Assembly: GCA_036429605.1 (NCBI GenBank)
Contig: JAVFKD010000004.1
Span: 3,410,001 to 3,474,000 of the forward strand
Length of the DNA stretch: 64,000 bases
Source of the DNA: Cladobotryum mycophilum
Lineage: Eukaryota; Ascomycota; Sordariomycetes; Hypocreales; Hypocreaceae
Direction: 5' to 3'
Translations under genes and position numbers: made by a program
Notes under the pieces: model-generated
Seen by the model: the letters and a program-made list of their open reading frames with translations, nothing else
Told to the model about the DNA's origin: nothing
Database searches by the model: none
Shown: one piece after another, positions 11,212 to 21,559 of the stretch
How the letters are laid out: every line of letters starts with the position of its first letter
Position numbering within the stretch: position 1 is the first letter of the stretch

Positions 11212-12211
11212 ATGTCGAAACGACCCAGCGCCGCTCCTGCGGCCTCGAATGGGGTTATACCAAAGGATGTTGGAACTCAAAACCAACCTGGTGCGTTGGC
11301 ATTACCTACACATACATACATACATCTGCCTCAGGGCAACATGTACATCCCATGTGTCAATGCCTATAATATGCTAACTAGCTGCGTCCTGTAAAGCCAT
11401 TGATAAACAAAAGATGCTCCTAGCTGACGATGTTGGCCATTTCTCACTGGTACGAGCAATGCACCTCGCCGATCTCATCACTCTCATGAATGGTACGCTT
11501 CCGTTGCCCCTCTTGCTGGCTTCAAAGTTTGAGGTGTTTGTCGTGCTAATCGTATCTTCTTGGGGAATAGGATTCTGCGGCGTCATGTCCATATTTTCAT
11601 CGCTAAAATACTGCCTCGACGATTCTACCAAGCTTGATAACTTGTGGCTAGCCTTGGGCTTCCTCCCATTTGGCTTGTTTTTCGACTTTTTCGATGGCAA
11701 GGTGGCTCGGTGGAGGAAGAAGAGCAGCCTCATGGGACAGGAACTCGATTCTCTCGCCGATTTGGTATGGCCTTTTCCATCTGTGAAACATGATTACATG
11801 TACTGTTGTTCACTCAATCTAACATGGGGGTTTCTCTTCTAGATCTCCTTTGGCGTTGCCCCGGCTATGGTTGCTTTCTCTATTGGCCTGCGCTCATTCG
11901 CCGACACCGTTGGCCTCACCTTCTTCGTTCTATGCGGACTCACTCGATTAGCTCGCTTCAACGTTACCGTTGCAGTCCTGCCCAAGGATGGCACTGGCAA
12001 GAGCAAGTATTTCGAGGGAACGCCAATTCCGACGTCGCTAGGACTCGATACATTCATGGCATACTGGGTGCACCAGGGCTGGATCCTGGAGAACCTGCCT
12101 CTTGGTACTTGGTACACGGGCACATGTTTGGAGTTCCACCCTGTTGTCTTGCTGTTCGTTATTCATGGCTGTATGATGACAAGCAAGACGATACGCATAC
12201 CCAAGCCGTAA
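11212..12211 (+). CDS. CHO1: CDP-diacylglycerol:serine O-phosphatidyltransferase
   Basis: Exons are 11212-11290, 11397-11492, 11571-11764 and 11843-12211, giving 245 residues. The enzyme makes phosphatidylserine from CDP-diacylglycerol and serine in the endoplasmic reticulum, the first step of de novo PE/PC synthesis. The CDP-alcohol phosphotransferase signature is complete: DGKVAR, then eight residues, then G-QEL-D-SLA-D, split by the third intron just after the last Asp. Hydrophobic spans flank it (LWLALGFLPFGLFFDFF; ISFGVAPAMVAFSIG; a C-terminal VVLLFVIHGCM). The order DLITLMNGFCGVMSIF before the motif is typical of PssA/Cho1. The first donor is GTGCGT, slightly off consensus, but the frame and the GCTAAC branch site support it. 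Length is normal for filamentous fungi. Confidence 0.93.
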
Positions 12212-12996
12212 GATTGCACTGCTACCAGACTTTACCTAGCCCAGCTGGCATTGAATCCCAATCATGGTGATGGAAGTACTTCTTGAGGCACAAAAGACTC
12301 ATGACTTCGCAATTTGTATCGGCTATACTCTGCACGTAAAACTCTAGCGTTACTCGGGCTTGTTAGGAGCATGTGGGAATTAGTGATGTGGGGGATGGGA
12401 TACACGGGGGGACGGTGTTTGGACTCAATATTCTTTCCCTTTCTTATTTGGCTCATTCTGGAGGATCAGGGCGGTTTGATGCACTTGGACAAGAAAGACG
12501 GACATGATTCACGCAGCTCACCAATAACATATGATCATGATACCCCAAAAACTATATCATCTTTTCTTTTTTATTGTTTTTTCTCTACTGAATGTGGAAT
12601 TGTTCATAATGCGACGTAGATGCTGCCCAGCTACGGGGAAGTAGTTATTCTTCATCGCTAGATATAAAGAGCAAGTATCAATCACATAACAAGCCATCAT
12701 AGCCATCGTCACCAGAAGGTAGTTTGTTCTTTTTTCTTTTCTCTCTCATCCCCATATCCGTTGTATTTGTTTGTCTTTTGTACAAAACGCCTAAATGTGT
12801 AACATTTAGATGCAAAGCTATGGCAATAGGGTTCGCGGGATATGAGACGAGACAAAACCGAAGAAATCGACAGGAGACAAGAAAACCGTCATAGTATAGG
12901 AAAATACCAAACCGCAAAACGCCAATAGCCCTTGGACACATGAACCATCCACCAAACTTGTCTTCGACAAGCACCTCCGATCTGTGGAGATGGGGT
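12212..12996. other. Convergent intergenic region (CHO1 / GAR1)
   Basis: This is 3' flank of two convergent genes. It is T-rich on the plus strand and has no supported ORF or RNA gene. Confidence 0.55.
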
Positions 12997-13811
12997 TTAC
13001 CAGCCGCCTCTGCTGAAGCCGCCGCGTCCTCTAGGGGCACCACCACCACCTCCCCTTGAGAAGCCTCCGCTGCCGCCACGGCCACCACGGCCGCCAGCAC
13101 CGCCTCGGGAGAAACCACCACCACGACCGCCTCCACGGCCACCTCCGAAACCACCGCCTCCGAAACCACCACCGAAACCGCCTCGTCCACCTCGTCCGCC
13201 GCGGGCACCGCCACGGGGTCCACCACGACCACCTCCAGCACGCTTCAGCTTGGGAGCTCCGGCGAGGGGTTTCGGCTTAGGCAGGAACTTGTCCAAGGGG
13301 AGGAGCTTCTCGCCGGAGATGTAGAACTTGTCGCCCTCCTTGAAGCTGGTGGCCTGGATACCCTCGGAGGGCTTGATGGTGAAGAAGACCTGGTTGATGG
13401 GACCGAGGACCTCGTCGACCTTGCCGACGGCAGTCTTGTTCTCGAGGAAGATTTGCGCGTTGAAGTGAGGAACCTTGGGGTTAATGGACTCGCAGACCAT
13501 TTCGCCCTCGCAAGCGTGGATGAACTTGCCCATTTCTGTGAGAAAAGAGGAGGAGTTAGTGGGGGAAGAAGAAGAAAAAGAAGAAGAAAAAAGTTCTCTG
13601 ATCTCCGCCGAGGTAAGACTTGAGGTTGAGACTATCATGCCCCGGATGAGGCATTGAGTTCTCAAATTTGATAACTCTCGTTCTAAAAGAGACTCAATTC
13701 CATACCTAGGACTGTTTCCGGGGGACCCATATCCCTCTGCTGGTATCCTCCACGTCCACCGCGAAAGCCACCGCCTCCACGACCACCTCGAGCTCCTCCA
13801 CGGAAAGACAT
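12997..13811 (-). CDS. GAR1: H/ACA snoRNP subunit Gar1
   Basis: Exons are 13706-13811 and 12997-13535, giving 214 residues. Gar1 is a core protein of box H/ACA ribonucleoproteins, which pseudouridylate rRNA in the nucleolus. The layout is canonical. There is a short N-terminal RGG/GGF segment (MSFRGGARGGRGGGGFRGG) and a central Gar1/Naf1 fold running from ETVLEMGKF through the VGKVDEVLGPINQVFFTIKP core. A long glycine/arginine-rich C-terminal tail ends in FSRGGW. The 170-nt intron splits a Glu codon; its 3' half is pyrimidine-rich (13560-13595 on the plus strand is GA-rich). The GGN-repeat tail produces a spurious acidic/valine-rich ORF in another frame. Confidence 0.95.
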
Positions 13812-14344
13812 TGTCGATGATATATATGCCCCAAAAAAAAAGGTATAAAACTCCAATACTAGGCGCCACTTAAAATGCGCGCGAGACTACCCCAAAAGCG
13901 TGTTGAGGGAGGAGGGGAGGAGATTGATCAATTGGAATTGTGCTTTTTGTTTTGATGGTTGCTCGGTCGAGGTTCGCTTCTCGAATCTTTTTTTTTCTGG
14001 GCTCGAGTGAAATTTTCGGAGAACCTTGGCTGCCAGCCTTGTTAAGGTGCGGAAGCTTGTCTGTTTGAGGGATTTGATTGGGTGGCTCGGAATAATGTTT
14101 TGGCGGGCTGTGTGGGGAAGCACTGAGCGAGATGGAAGAACAAGCCCCCATGTGCGGAGTACTTCTCAGTTTGTTGACGCATCGCGACGAGTTCACAGAA
14201 GATTGATATTATAAGCCAATATAGATTCGTACCCACAAGGTAAAAATTGCGTGTTGTTTGCAGTACAGACAACAAATCCTACTGCATCAATATTCCTAAA
14301 GTGATGTTGTCAATTTTGTAAAGAAAACCATGCCTACATCCCTC
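13812..14344. other. GAR1 promoter region and P4H 3' flank
   Basis: No gene is supported here. The minus-strand ORFs (78-108 codons) overlap each other and lack family features. The 150 bases upstream of GAR1 hold T/A tracts only. Confidence 0.5.
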
Positions 14345-15295
14345 TTAGAGAGGTCCTTGCCCATTGGTACCGGTTTCCACTGGCTTCCTCCACTCTGAGT
14401 CCCAAAACCATATATTCAGTCCAATTTTCTTCCCAGATTTTACTGGCAACGCTGCATGGCGAACTGCGGGGTGCAGAGTCCCATTTGGATACATGTTCTC
14501 CCAAAATACTGCAGCGCCCGCAATGGGTTTGAAGGTAACGCCAACGTATTCATCATCCTCACATTCAATAACGTTGCACCATCTCCCATCAGAGGGCCGT
14601 TCCAGGCGGGGAAAATTAGTTCCTCCACCACTGCAGTCAGCAACCAAATAGACCATGAAAGTCGTCACCCGGTTCCCATGCTCTGACAGGCTATCCCAGT
14701 CGTAATGGAAGGTGTAGAAGCCCCCAACACCATATCTTTGCGTCCTCAACGGCTGCAACTCTGTGCCTCTCCCGCGCCAACCTTGCAGTCTCCGCGCTCG
14801 CCTCTCAATCCGACGGACTACTTCGTCACGGTCGATTTCGGCCGTGTCAGAAGCTCGTTTGCTGGTGTCGACATAGGCCTGATTTCCAGGATATATCATT
14901 GACTGAAACCAATTCTTTTCACTATTTAAGCAAGAGTCAGGATCAGATCCATCTGAAATAAGACTTTGTTGGCCAACTTCCGCCAGAAGAAATTGATGCC
15001 TTAGCTCAAGCAAGTGCTGGATCTCATCTTGCGTTACAAAGTTCTCAATATAAAGGATTAGTGGATCACGAGAGAATATCTGAACATCATAGCTATGCTT
15101 GTTGTCGTCTGGAACGGCAAGTTGAGATGGTGGAAGACTGAGACCTTGGTTCATCGGAGAAAAACGCTCTGGATCAAGGATGATCTTGTACGAGTCCCAC
15201 GTTCCTGGCACGAGAGCATATAATAAAGCCAAGAAAGCAAATAATATTGCAGAAAGGACAAGGAACAGTGGATTCTTAGAATGATAGACTGCCAT
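14345..15295 (-). CDS. Membrane-anchored prolyl-4-hydroxylase-like 2OG-Fe(II) oxygenase
   Basis: Single exon, 316 residues. Residues 9-29 (LFLVLSAILFAFLALLYALV) form an uncleaved signal anchor, so the catalytic part should face the secretory lumen. The P4H core starts at DPLILYIENFVTQDEIQHLL. The iron and co-substrate residues are visible: His197 and Asp199 (HYDWD), distal His280 (RHAALPV) and Lys290, ten residues later, for 2-oxoglutarate. Cys221 and GGGTNFPRL also fit the fungal P4Hc pattern. The family hydroxylates peptidyl proline or related substrates; the substrate here cannot be told. A damaged relative lies 2 kb away on the other strand. The gene looks intact. Confidence 0.88.
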   Translation of the reverse strand: MAVYHSKNPLFLVLSAILFAFLALLYALVPGTWDSYKIILDPERFSPMNQGLSLPPSQLAVPDDNKHSYDVQIFSRDPLILYIENFVTQDEIQHLLELRHQFLLAEVGQQSLISDGSDPDSCLNSEKNWFQSMIYPGNQAYVDTSKRASDTAEIDRDEVVRRIERRARRLQGWRGRGTELQPLRTQRYGVGGFYTFHYDWDSLSEHGNRVTTFMVYLVADCSGGGTNFPRLERPSDGRWCNVIECEDDEYVGVTFKPIAGAAVFWENMYPNGTLHPAVRHAALPVKSGKKIGLNIWFWDSEWRKPVETGTNGQGPL

Positions 15296-16107
15296 TTTAA
15301 AACTAGACGCTCATCAGGGGCATTGAGTTATCGCCTTTGAGTTAGAGCAAGCTAATTACAAGAAGTTCAAGATTCTAAGATGTTTGAAACTTTTCACTGC
15401 ATATAGAGACGTAGAGGGAAAACAAGGGGGATACCACGTTGTACCAGCCTTGGTGGTGTCATGTCCTAGAGCTCTCGCCACACAATCATCCGGCCCTCCA
15501 TCATCCGGCCCTCCATTTTGTTTTCGTGCTGCCATAGCCTCACTTTGGGTTCCGATACATTTCAACGATGTTTTCGTTCCTTTATACCCGTTGTGATACC
15601 TAATCTGCAAGGTTAGATCGTCTAGGGGGTAGTAAATATACTACGTTCGTATTGAGGCCAGCGGAGTGCCGATGGTTGCCTCAACTTCGCCGATCTCAGG
15701 CATGAGATCTCTTAAAAATTCCGATAATTTGTCAACATTATACTACGAAGTACTCCGTTACATGAAATTTGCCGCAATCCTTTCCCCAGCCTCCTGGGGT
15801 TTATGGCACATGAGAGGCAGGGGAAGCATTCTGCCAAGTTAGCCACATCAAATATAGCAGCCCTTGTTCAAACACTCGGGACTTTAGACGTTGCACATAT
15901 TGCCTTTCATGGCCTCGAAGCTAAACTTGGCTCTTTCTGATAAGTGAATGTTGCATGGCCGACAAATATTGGAAAAGGGGGGTGATATAAGAAAGAAAAA
16001 GATAAAAAGGAGATGACTATGATAGTAGACTGAAAAAAATCTTTACAATTTTCAACCAATCAGACCACGAATTATTTAAATTGTTATAAGAAAAACTTCT
16101 CACCAAA
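15296..16107. other. Divergent intergenic region
   Basis: This is shared upstream DNA of the minus-strand oxygenase and the plus-strand secreted protein. It is AT-rich, with no convincing ORF. A purine-rich stretch lies at 15975-16010. Promoter signals for the secreted protein are listed separately. Confidence 0.5.
16056..16080 (+). promoter_or_regulatory. CCAAT box and TATA-like element of the small secreted protein gene
   Basis: A CCAAT pentamer (16056-16060) lies about 13 bases before a TATTTAAA-type element (16073-16080), which is 28 bases upstream of the ATG. The ATG sits in a good fungal context (CACCAAAATG). The arrangement suggests a genuine, compact promoter. The elements are so close to the ATG that the leader would be very short, which weakens the TATA reading. 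Confidence 0.35.
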
Positions 16108-16335
16108 ATGAAATTTACTCAGTTGCTCGGAGGTCTCATCCTCTTCACTTCTGTTGTCGCAGCAATTTCCCCCAGGTTGTCAAACTCGAGGATTTGGAGC
16201 AGCGTGGTTCCAACCCTGAGCCTGGAATTCGTGAGTGCCAACTTCGCCGAGTCTCATGAATATTCTGTTGCTAACAAACTCAAAGCTCCCCCTTCGCCAA
16301 AGGACCGCATCGTTATCGACTCTGAGGATGACTAG
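16108..16335 (+). CDS. Small predicted secreted protein, 75 residues
   Basis: Single exon with a true ATG in strong context. Residues 1-19 (MKFTQLLGGLILFTSVVAA) form a classic signal peptide with a likely cleavage after AA-19. The mature part is about 55 residues, has no cysteine, and ends in an acidic tail (IVIDSEDD) after a proline-containing stretch (KAPPSPKDR). I recognise no family. Being short, it could be a small secreted protein or effector-like peptide, or a peptide precursor. There is no internal repeat or run of Kex2 dibasic sites that would favour a repeat-type precursor. It lies between two prolyl-hydroxylase-like genes; a functional link is only a guess. Confidence 0.55.
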   Translation: MKFTQLLGGLILFTSVVAAISPRLSNSRIWSSVVPTLSLEFVSANFAESHEYSVANKLKAPPSPKDRIVIDSEDD

Positions 16336-17303
16336 GGAAATACCAGGAAGCTAGCGGAATGTCGAAGGATTAGATTAGGCCATGGAGTGAGGGTGATATC
16401 TTCTTCAACAGGGAGTTCAGCTAATGGTCGTTGGCATGTCTGGCCGGAGGTAGAAAGAAGTATTCAGGAGCTAACGCCACATTTTCAATCTAACTGCCGT
16501 GACTCCGTCTAACATTTACAGTGAGCTTACTTTGATCATATATGGCAGCGCAATATGTGAAGATGCCTAGTTGGGTCCACGTTTCCACCTGTGTCGACCG
16601 TTGGGTAGGCCGACCTAGTTCAGCCCCATGTGGGAAGATGCCACGTCACGGGTTGAGTAACGGAGATTCTGCAAACCTACACGCATAACGTTGAGTGGAT
16701 GAATCTTCCACACAGATGCCTCTCGGTGAAGTGAGGCCGGGAACCAGCCAGGAAGTCCTACTACCACCCGGCTTAGTACTTTATATCTAATCTCGGCGTG
16801 TTGCCCTAGCCAACCACTAACGCTAGATAATGACCACCAACCGGATCTCCTTATCCCGAAACTTGAAAGATTGTATTACCCAGAATACGACAGTCATGCT
16901 TGTACAGGTTGACCGACAGTTAAGGCCCAAAATCGGAACAGAACCGGTGACCAACATCCTCGTATTCACGAGGTGTCACCTACCTACAATAAGAAGCAAC
17001 AACGGTAGCTAAATCTACAGGCTAGGTATACTTCTGGCCGAGCTACTATAACTACAGTCTCACAGTTATGAGGTGATCATGCACTGTGATTTGTGATAAA
17101 TGACAAAGCCTGTCAACGAATGATACGCTCAACCCAAAGTGCGTGATTTCATGCGAATTACAATCTGAGTCGGCTATGAAAAGACACACCATGAATACAA
17201 TGAAACACAACCGTTCTTCGCCCCCCAGACCGGCAAGTGCAGTGATGGTTGAATTGTCCGGGTAGCTAAATTCTGACTTCTGCAGAGTTTGAGAAGGTCA
17301 CCG
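16336..17303. other. Intergenic, no gene seen
   Basis: The frames are broken and no domain is recognisable. A 60-codon ORF at 16830-17012 has a true ATG but no features. It may contain decayed upstream sequence of the following pseudogene. Confidence 0.45.
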
Positions 17304-18206
17304 ATGGTTTATCTCCTTTCGGTGGGCATGTTGCTTTTGAGTATCACCCGCATTGTTCAGTAGGTTGTGCAGCATGCTACAATTGCCAGTGTTCCTGATG
17401 CCAACGACTTGCAAAACGAATCGTATATCAGACTCGTACGTGTGCGACCACCAATACACCATTGAAATCGTGTCCTTTGATCCGTGGGTTATCTATATCA
17501 ACAATTTTGTGAAAGAGGAGGAAATCCAACATCTTCTTGAAGTAGCGTAGGCCACCCCGTTTAGTCGAATTACAAACCATCACAACTGATTGACATTCGA
17601 GATAGGGGCGACAAATGGTTTGAGAGTGAAGTGTATTCCAAGAGCGAAAACGACAATGAATACATCTCAGAAATCAACAAAGAGTGGAGGTCCTCGAAGT
17701 CTGCTTACATCTCCAGCAACGACAAGGTTGCTCAATGCCTATCGAAGCGAATGAAATTGTTGCTCGGAAACGTCCAGCATGCGGATTTTGAGAGATTATA
17801 GTTAGTCAGATATGACGGAGGGGAGCGGTTCCGCCTGCATCAGGATTGGATCAACCCAAATGGCGGCGACCACCGCGGCGCCGATGCTGCATCTCGTCCT
17901 TTCGATCGACTACTCAGTATTTTCGTCTATCTTGAAGACAACTGTACAGGAGGAGAAACATACTTCCCCGTGATTAAGGGTGTAGGACTAAGCGCTGACG
18001 GCCGTAAGTTCTCAAGGGCAGAATCCGGGCAGGGCCTCTTGTTCAAATCGAGGAGAGGAAATGCTGTAGTATGGAAGAACCTGCATAACAATGGCACTGG
18101 AGACTCTAGGATGCTCCATGCTAGCTTGCCAGTCAAGTCGGGCAGAAAGGTCGGGATGAATCCTTTTAGTCTTTATTATCTGGATACACCCATGGTCGGT
18201 TGGTAA
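17304..18206 (+). pseudogene. Broken second prolyl-4-hydroxylase-like gene
   Basis: The pieces align in order with the intact P4H gene at 14345-15295. A short hydrophobic N-terminus starts at 17304 (MVYLLSVGMLLLSITRIV). Next come IEIVSFDPWVIYINNFVKEE and EIQHLLE (to 17550), a middle part from GDKWFESE at about 17609 (SSNDKVAQCLSKRM), and the catalytic part RYDGGERFRLHQDW (HxD), then HASLPVKSGRK with the distal His and Lys. An in-frame TAG at 17799-17801 sits where the family normally has a coding residue (ERL-stop-LVRYDGG). It could derive from CAG by one C to T change in a CpA context. Frames also change near 17380-17440 and 17550-17610, and clean introns could not be fitted to all of them. 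An intron ending at TATAG 17801 would delete conserved sequence. Probably a pseudogene. Confidence 0.65.
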
Positions 18207-18656
18207 ATATCTTCGACTCCAAGCGTCTGACAGAGCAACCTGGAGCTTACAACAACAATCTTCACTCATGAGTAGAGGCCCTTCCTGAACATGGAGTACC
18301 GTGGAAGATATTAGTTGATAAAGTATACGTTTTGTAACCAGGCAGGTTGAGATACACTATAGATCCCAAGGTACTCATATTCTATTATTTATGCGAGATA
18401 AAACATTCATCATCTGCCTCCGGCTACATTTACCCCGCATCCACCTCAGTCGGAGATCGATCTATCCCTTACCTGTAGTGTAGGCTATAGGATGAGTTGG
18501 GCCTCGTGGCGCCCCGATCCACAAGCATTGGTAATTACCACTGACCAGATATGGAACCAACTACAATCACCCACCTATTTGTCCATTTTTCTCCATCTTG
18601 TTCTAGTTCTACAACCTCTCTAAGTACCAATTCTGTTCATTATAACCCGTGTCACC
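18207..18656. other. Short intergenic region
   Basis: No ORF or RNA is supported. This is 3' flank of the pseudogene and promoter of the M3 peptidase. The sequence around the peptidase ATG (GTCACCATGA) is a good fungal start context. Confidence 0.5.
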
Positions 18657-21037
18657 ATGAAGGCCCCTCAACCGCTTCCTCGTATTCCAGCTGCAGAAGA
18701 AATCATTCCAGCTGTGAAACGAATTATATCTCGATATGAAGCCCTTTGTGATGAGATCATCCAGACAATCACACCGTCTATGGCTGCATTTGACACTGTC
18801 ATGCAACCTCTGGCAGAACTTGACAACGAAACAGCGGGGGAACTGGGTGATCTGGATGCTACAGTATGGCTCACCAGATTTGGCCACTCAAGACGCATTC
18901 GCAGAAGCACGAAAACTTTTTATCGAGGCAGAGGCATCTAGGAACGCCAACGGTGACTTGTTTCAACTCCTCAGGGCAATTCAGGAGCGAGATGATAGCC
19001 TAGATGCAGAGTCAAAACACTTGCTTGAGGAGACACTTCTCGATTATAAGATCAGCGGATGTGGTGTACTGAATCATTCTCAAAAGAAAAACTACATACA
19101 AAATTCTCTTCAACTCGATGACCTGACATCCTCTTTTCAGAGAAACATAGTCCAGGAGTGTGGGGGGCTGTGGTTCACTGAGCAGGAGCTTGATGGCGTG
19201 CCATCCAGTGAGTTGGAACGTTGGCAGACGGACGGCCTTTCGAAAGACGTTTCAGGGCTGGGGATGAAGTTTGTGCCATTTTCTAATGGTGGAACCATGG
19301 CGATCTTAACATATGCTCATTCACTAGAGACACGCAAGAAGATGTTCATCGCAGACGATGCCAAGATGGCAGTGAATATTTCACTAATGGACAACATCAT
19401 CAAACTTCGTCATGAGTTGGCACATTCACTTGGATATTCCACTCACGCCGCCTATCGGATGGAAAGACGCTTGCTCAAGCACCCTAAGCAAGTGGAAAGC
19501 TTTCTAAGCAACCTTTCCGCTGGTCTCATCGGCCGAGGCAGAAAGGAACTCGAGATCTTACAGCGCCGGCGACAAATAGACATCTCAGAAAAGGGTGGTT
19601 CTGCAAATATAGAAACTCAACCGTTTCCGGCTTGGGATCTCTGCTATTATCGGAATATAGTGGAGCAGGACTCCCATATTGACCATGCGAAAATGTCGGA
19701 ATACTTTCCACTTGACTACACGGCAGCCGCTATGCTTCGAATCTTTGAGTCTTCCCTCGGACTCCGGTTCATCCGCATTCCAAATGAAGAGGTTGGTTCT
19801 AATAAGATATGGCATGACACTGTCCAGGCCTTTTCTGTGTGGGATGGAAGTGGTGAGAATGAAGACTTTGTCGGGTATCTCTACTTTGACCTTCTGTGGG
19901 GAGAGAATAAGTTTCGCGGCGCCCACAATGTCACTATGGAACCGGTATGTGTGTATGTGCCTTATCGCTCCTTCAAGACGCCTTTTAGCTTATAAACGAG
20001 GAAATTGCAGGGCTACTTGAAGCCGGATGGAAGCAGACACTACCCTTCGACAATTCTCATGTGTGCCTTTCCAACCCCGACGCAAAACAGGTGCGCCTTG
20101 CTCACGCACAAGAATGTGGTGACTCTATTCCATGGTAGGTTATCAGTCAAATGTTAACTCTCCAGGGGCAATAGACATTTTGAAGTAACGAACCTCATAG
20201 AACTCGGTCATGCAATCCACAGTCTCGTATCGAAAACGAAATACTCCCGGTTTCATGGGACCAGACTGCCTTCGGACTTTGTTGAGATGCCTAGCGTCCT
20301 GCTCGAAAACTGGTGTTGGATGCCTGATGTATTACAGGGAATGAGCTGCCATTACACAAATCTCGACCCTCAGGCCTTGGAAGGTTGGCGAAAGGATCAC
20401 ACGGGTGCGGCGGATCCGCCCGCCAAAATCCCTATCGAAATGGTCCAGACTCTGGCAAGACGACGATATGTCAACCGAGGGCTGTATCATCTGAATCAGC
20501 TGTAAGTTCCTCCCTGATAGTATGGCGTTGCGAGTAGGTATTGACGAGTACACAAACCAGCGCGGTGTCAATGTTTGATCTAAAGATCCACAACTTCAGT
20601 TCCGATGAGGAGATCGCAAACCTCAATACAAAAAAGTTATGGTATGACCTTCACGAACAGCTGCGAGGAATAGACTTCTCTGTCTGCAAGGAATCCGGGG
20701 CTGACCTTGTATCATTCCACCACCTCGTTGCTGGCTACGACGTGGGATATTACTCATATTTAGTGTACGTTGCTTCTACCACTTACCCTTTCATTCTTTT
20801 TCCAAGCTCGAGAGTAGTGATTCTGACGGTCTTAGTTGCGCTGCGTTTTCTCAGGATATGTTTCGATCTTTGTTCGCCGATGCCCCTCACAGCAAGGCCG
20901 CGTGGTGTAAATATCGATGTGAGATCCTCGAACCCGGAGCAAGTCAGTCAGATTTGCTCGGTATGTTGGGGGGTATCCTAGGGCGTCCAGCAAACTCCGA
21001 GGCTCTGGTCCGGATGTTAGAAGAAGCAGAACTGTAG
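18657..21037 (+). CDS. M3-family oligopeptidase (thimet oligopeptidase/saccharolysin type), frame broken once
   Basis: Exons are 18657-19944, 20011-20134, 20201-20501, 20561-20764 and 20836-21037, giving about 705 residues after correction, normal for the family. These cytosolic zinc enzymes degrade short peptides. The zinc motif FHELGHAIHSL is assembled across the intron at 20135-20200, which splits the catalytic Glu codon. Also seen are WDLCYYR, the PSVLLENWCW segment that supplies the third zinc ligand region, and a C-terminal AGYDVGYYSYL. Near the N-terminus the frame shifts between LDNETAG and VIWMLQYGSPDLATQDAFAEA. The break coincides with GGGGG (18836-18840) and GGG (18845-18847): one G too many in the first run, or two missing in the second, restores the family-typical reading. 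Both sides are otherwise intact, so a consensus error is more likely than a dead gene. Confidence 0.85.
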
Positions 21038-21559
21038 TATGGTAAATTAAAAGAAAGACGCCATTGCCTGTAGTATAGAAAAGCTCAATGATAAACGAAA
21101 ACACCACTACCGGCAACAACATCACGTAGATAACCAAGTAGCACCATGTCGTAATCACAAGGCTCATCCGAACGTCACATCTCAACAGCATGAAAGGCAA
21201 AAATAAACCCAGAAAGCTTAGCCTTTTGATTGAACCAAAGGCATGGAAGTCTTATGATGACAAGTTCATGAATAAAATATTTTGAAAAACCTATAAGGGG
21301 ATATCCCTGCATGTTTTAATGACCAAAAACAAAAAGGTATCCAATGAATGCCGCTCTGCTCTACAGCAGTCCATTCAGACAGCGAGCTATAACCCCATCC
21401 ATTGATCCAAACGCTCAAACAATCCTGACCAGATATCCAACCGACAGGCCATGCCTCACCAAGAAAGAGAGAAGAAGAAAGAAAAAAGAGAAGAAAAAAG
21501 AGAACAGCACGATAGACATACACGAAAAGAATTCAACCGTCAGAAACAAAAACACAATC
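21038..21559. other. Convergent intergenic region
   Basis: 3' flanks of the M3 peptidase and the SLM1-type gene. There is a purine-rich GAAGAAAGAAAAAAG stretch near 21470-21500. No gene is supported. Confidence 0.5.

Noticed and set aside
12678..13241. 187-codon minus-strand ORF rich in Val, Ala and Glu
   Set aside because: Out-of-frame reading of the GAR1 glycine/arginine repeat tail.
13536..13705. Possible intronic snoRNA in the 170-nt GAR1 intron
   Set aside because: One box-C-like ATGATAG but no box D, and no H/ACA hairpin with ACA tail; the extra length is mostly pyrimidine tract.
17727..17801. Possible 75-nt intron (GTTGCT...TATAG) removing the nonsense codon in the second P4H
   Set aside because: The removed stretch encodes conserved P4H sequence (VAQCLSKRM...FERL), so splicing it out would delete part of the core; a nonsense mutation is more likely.
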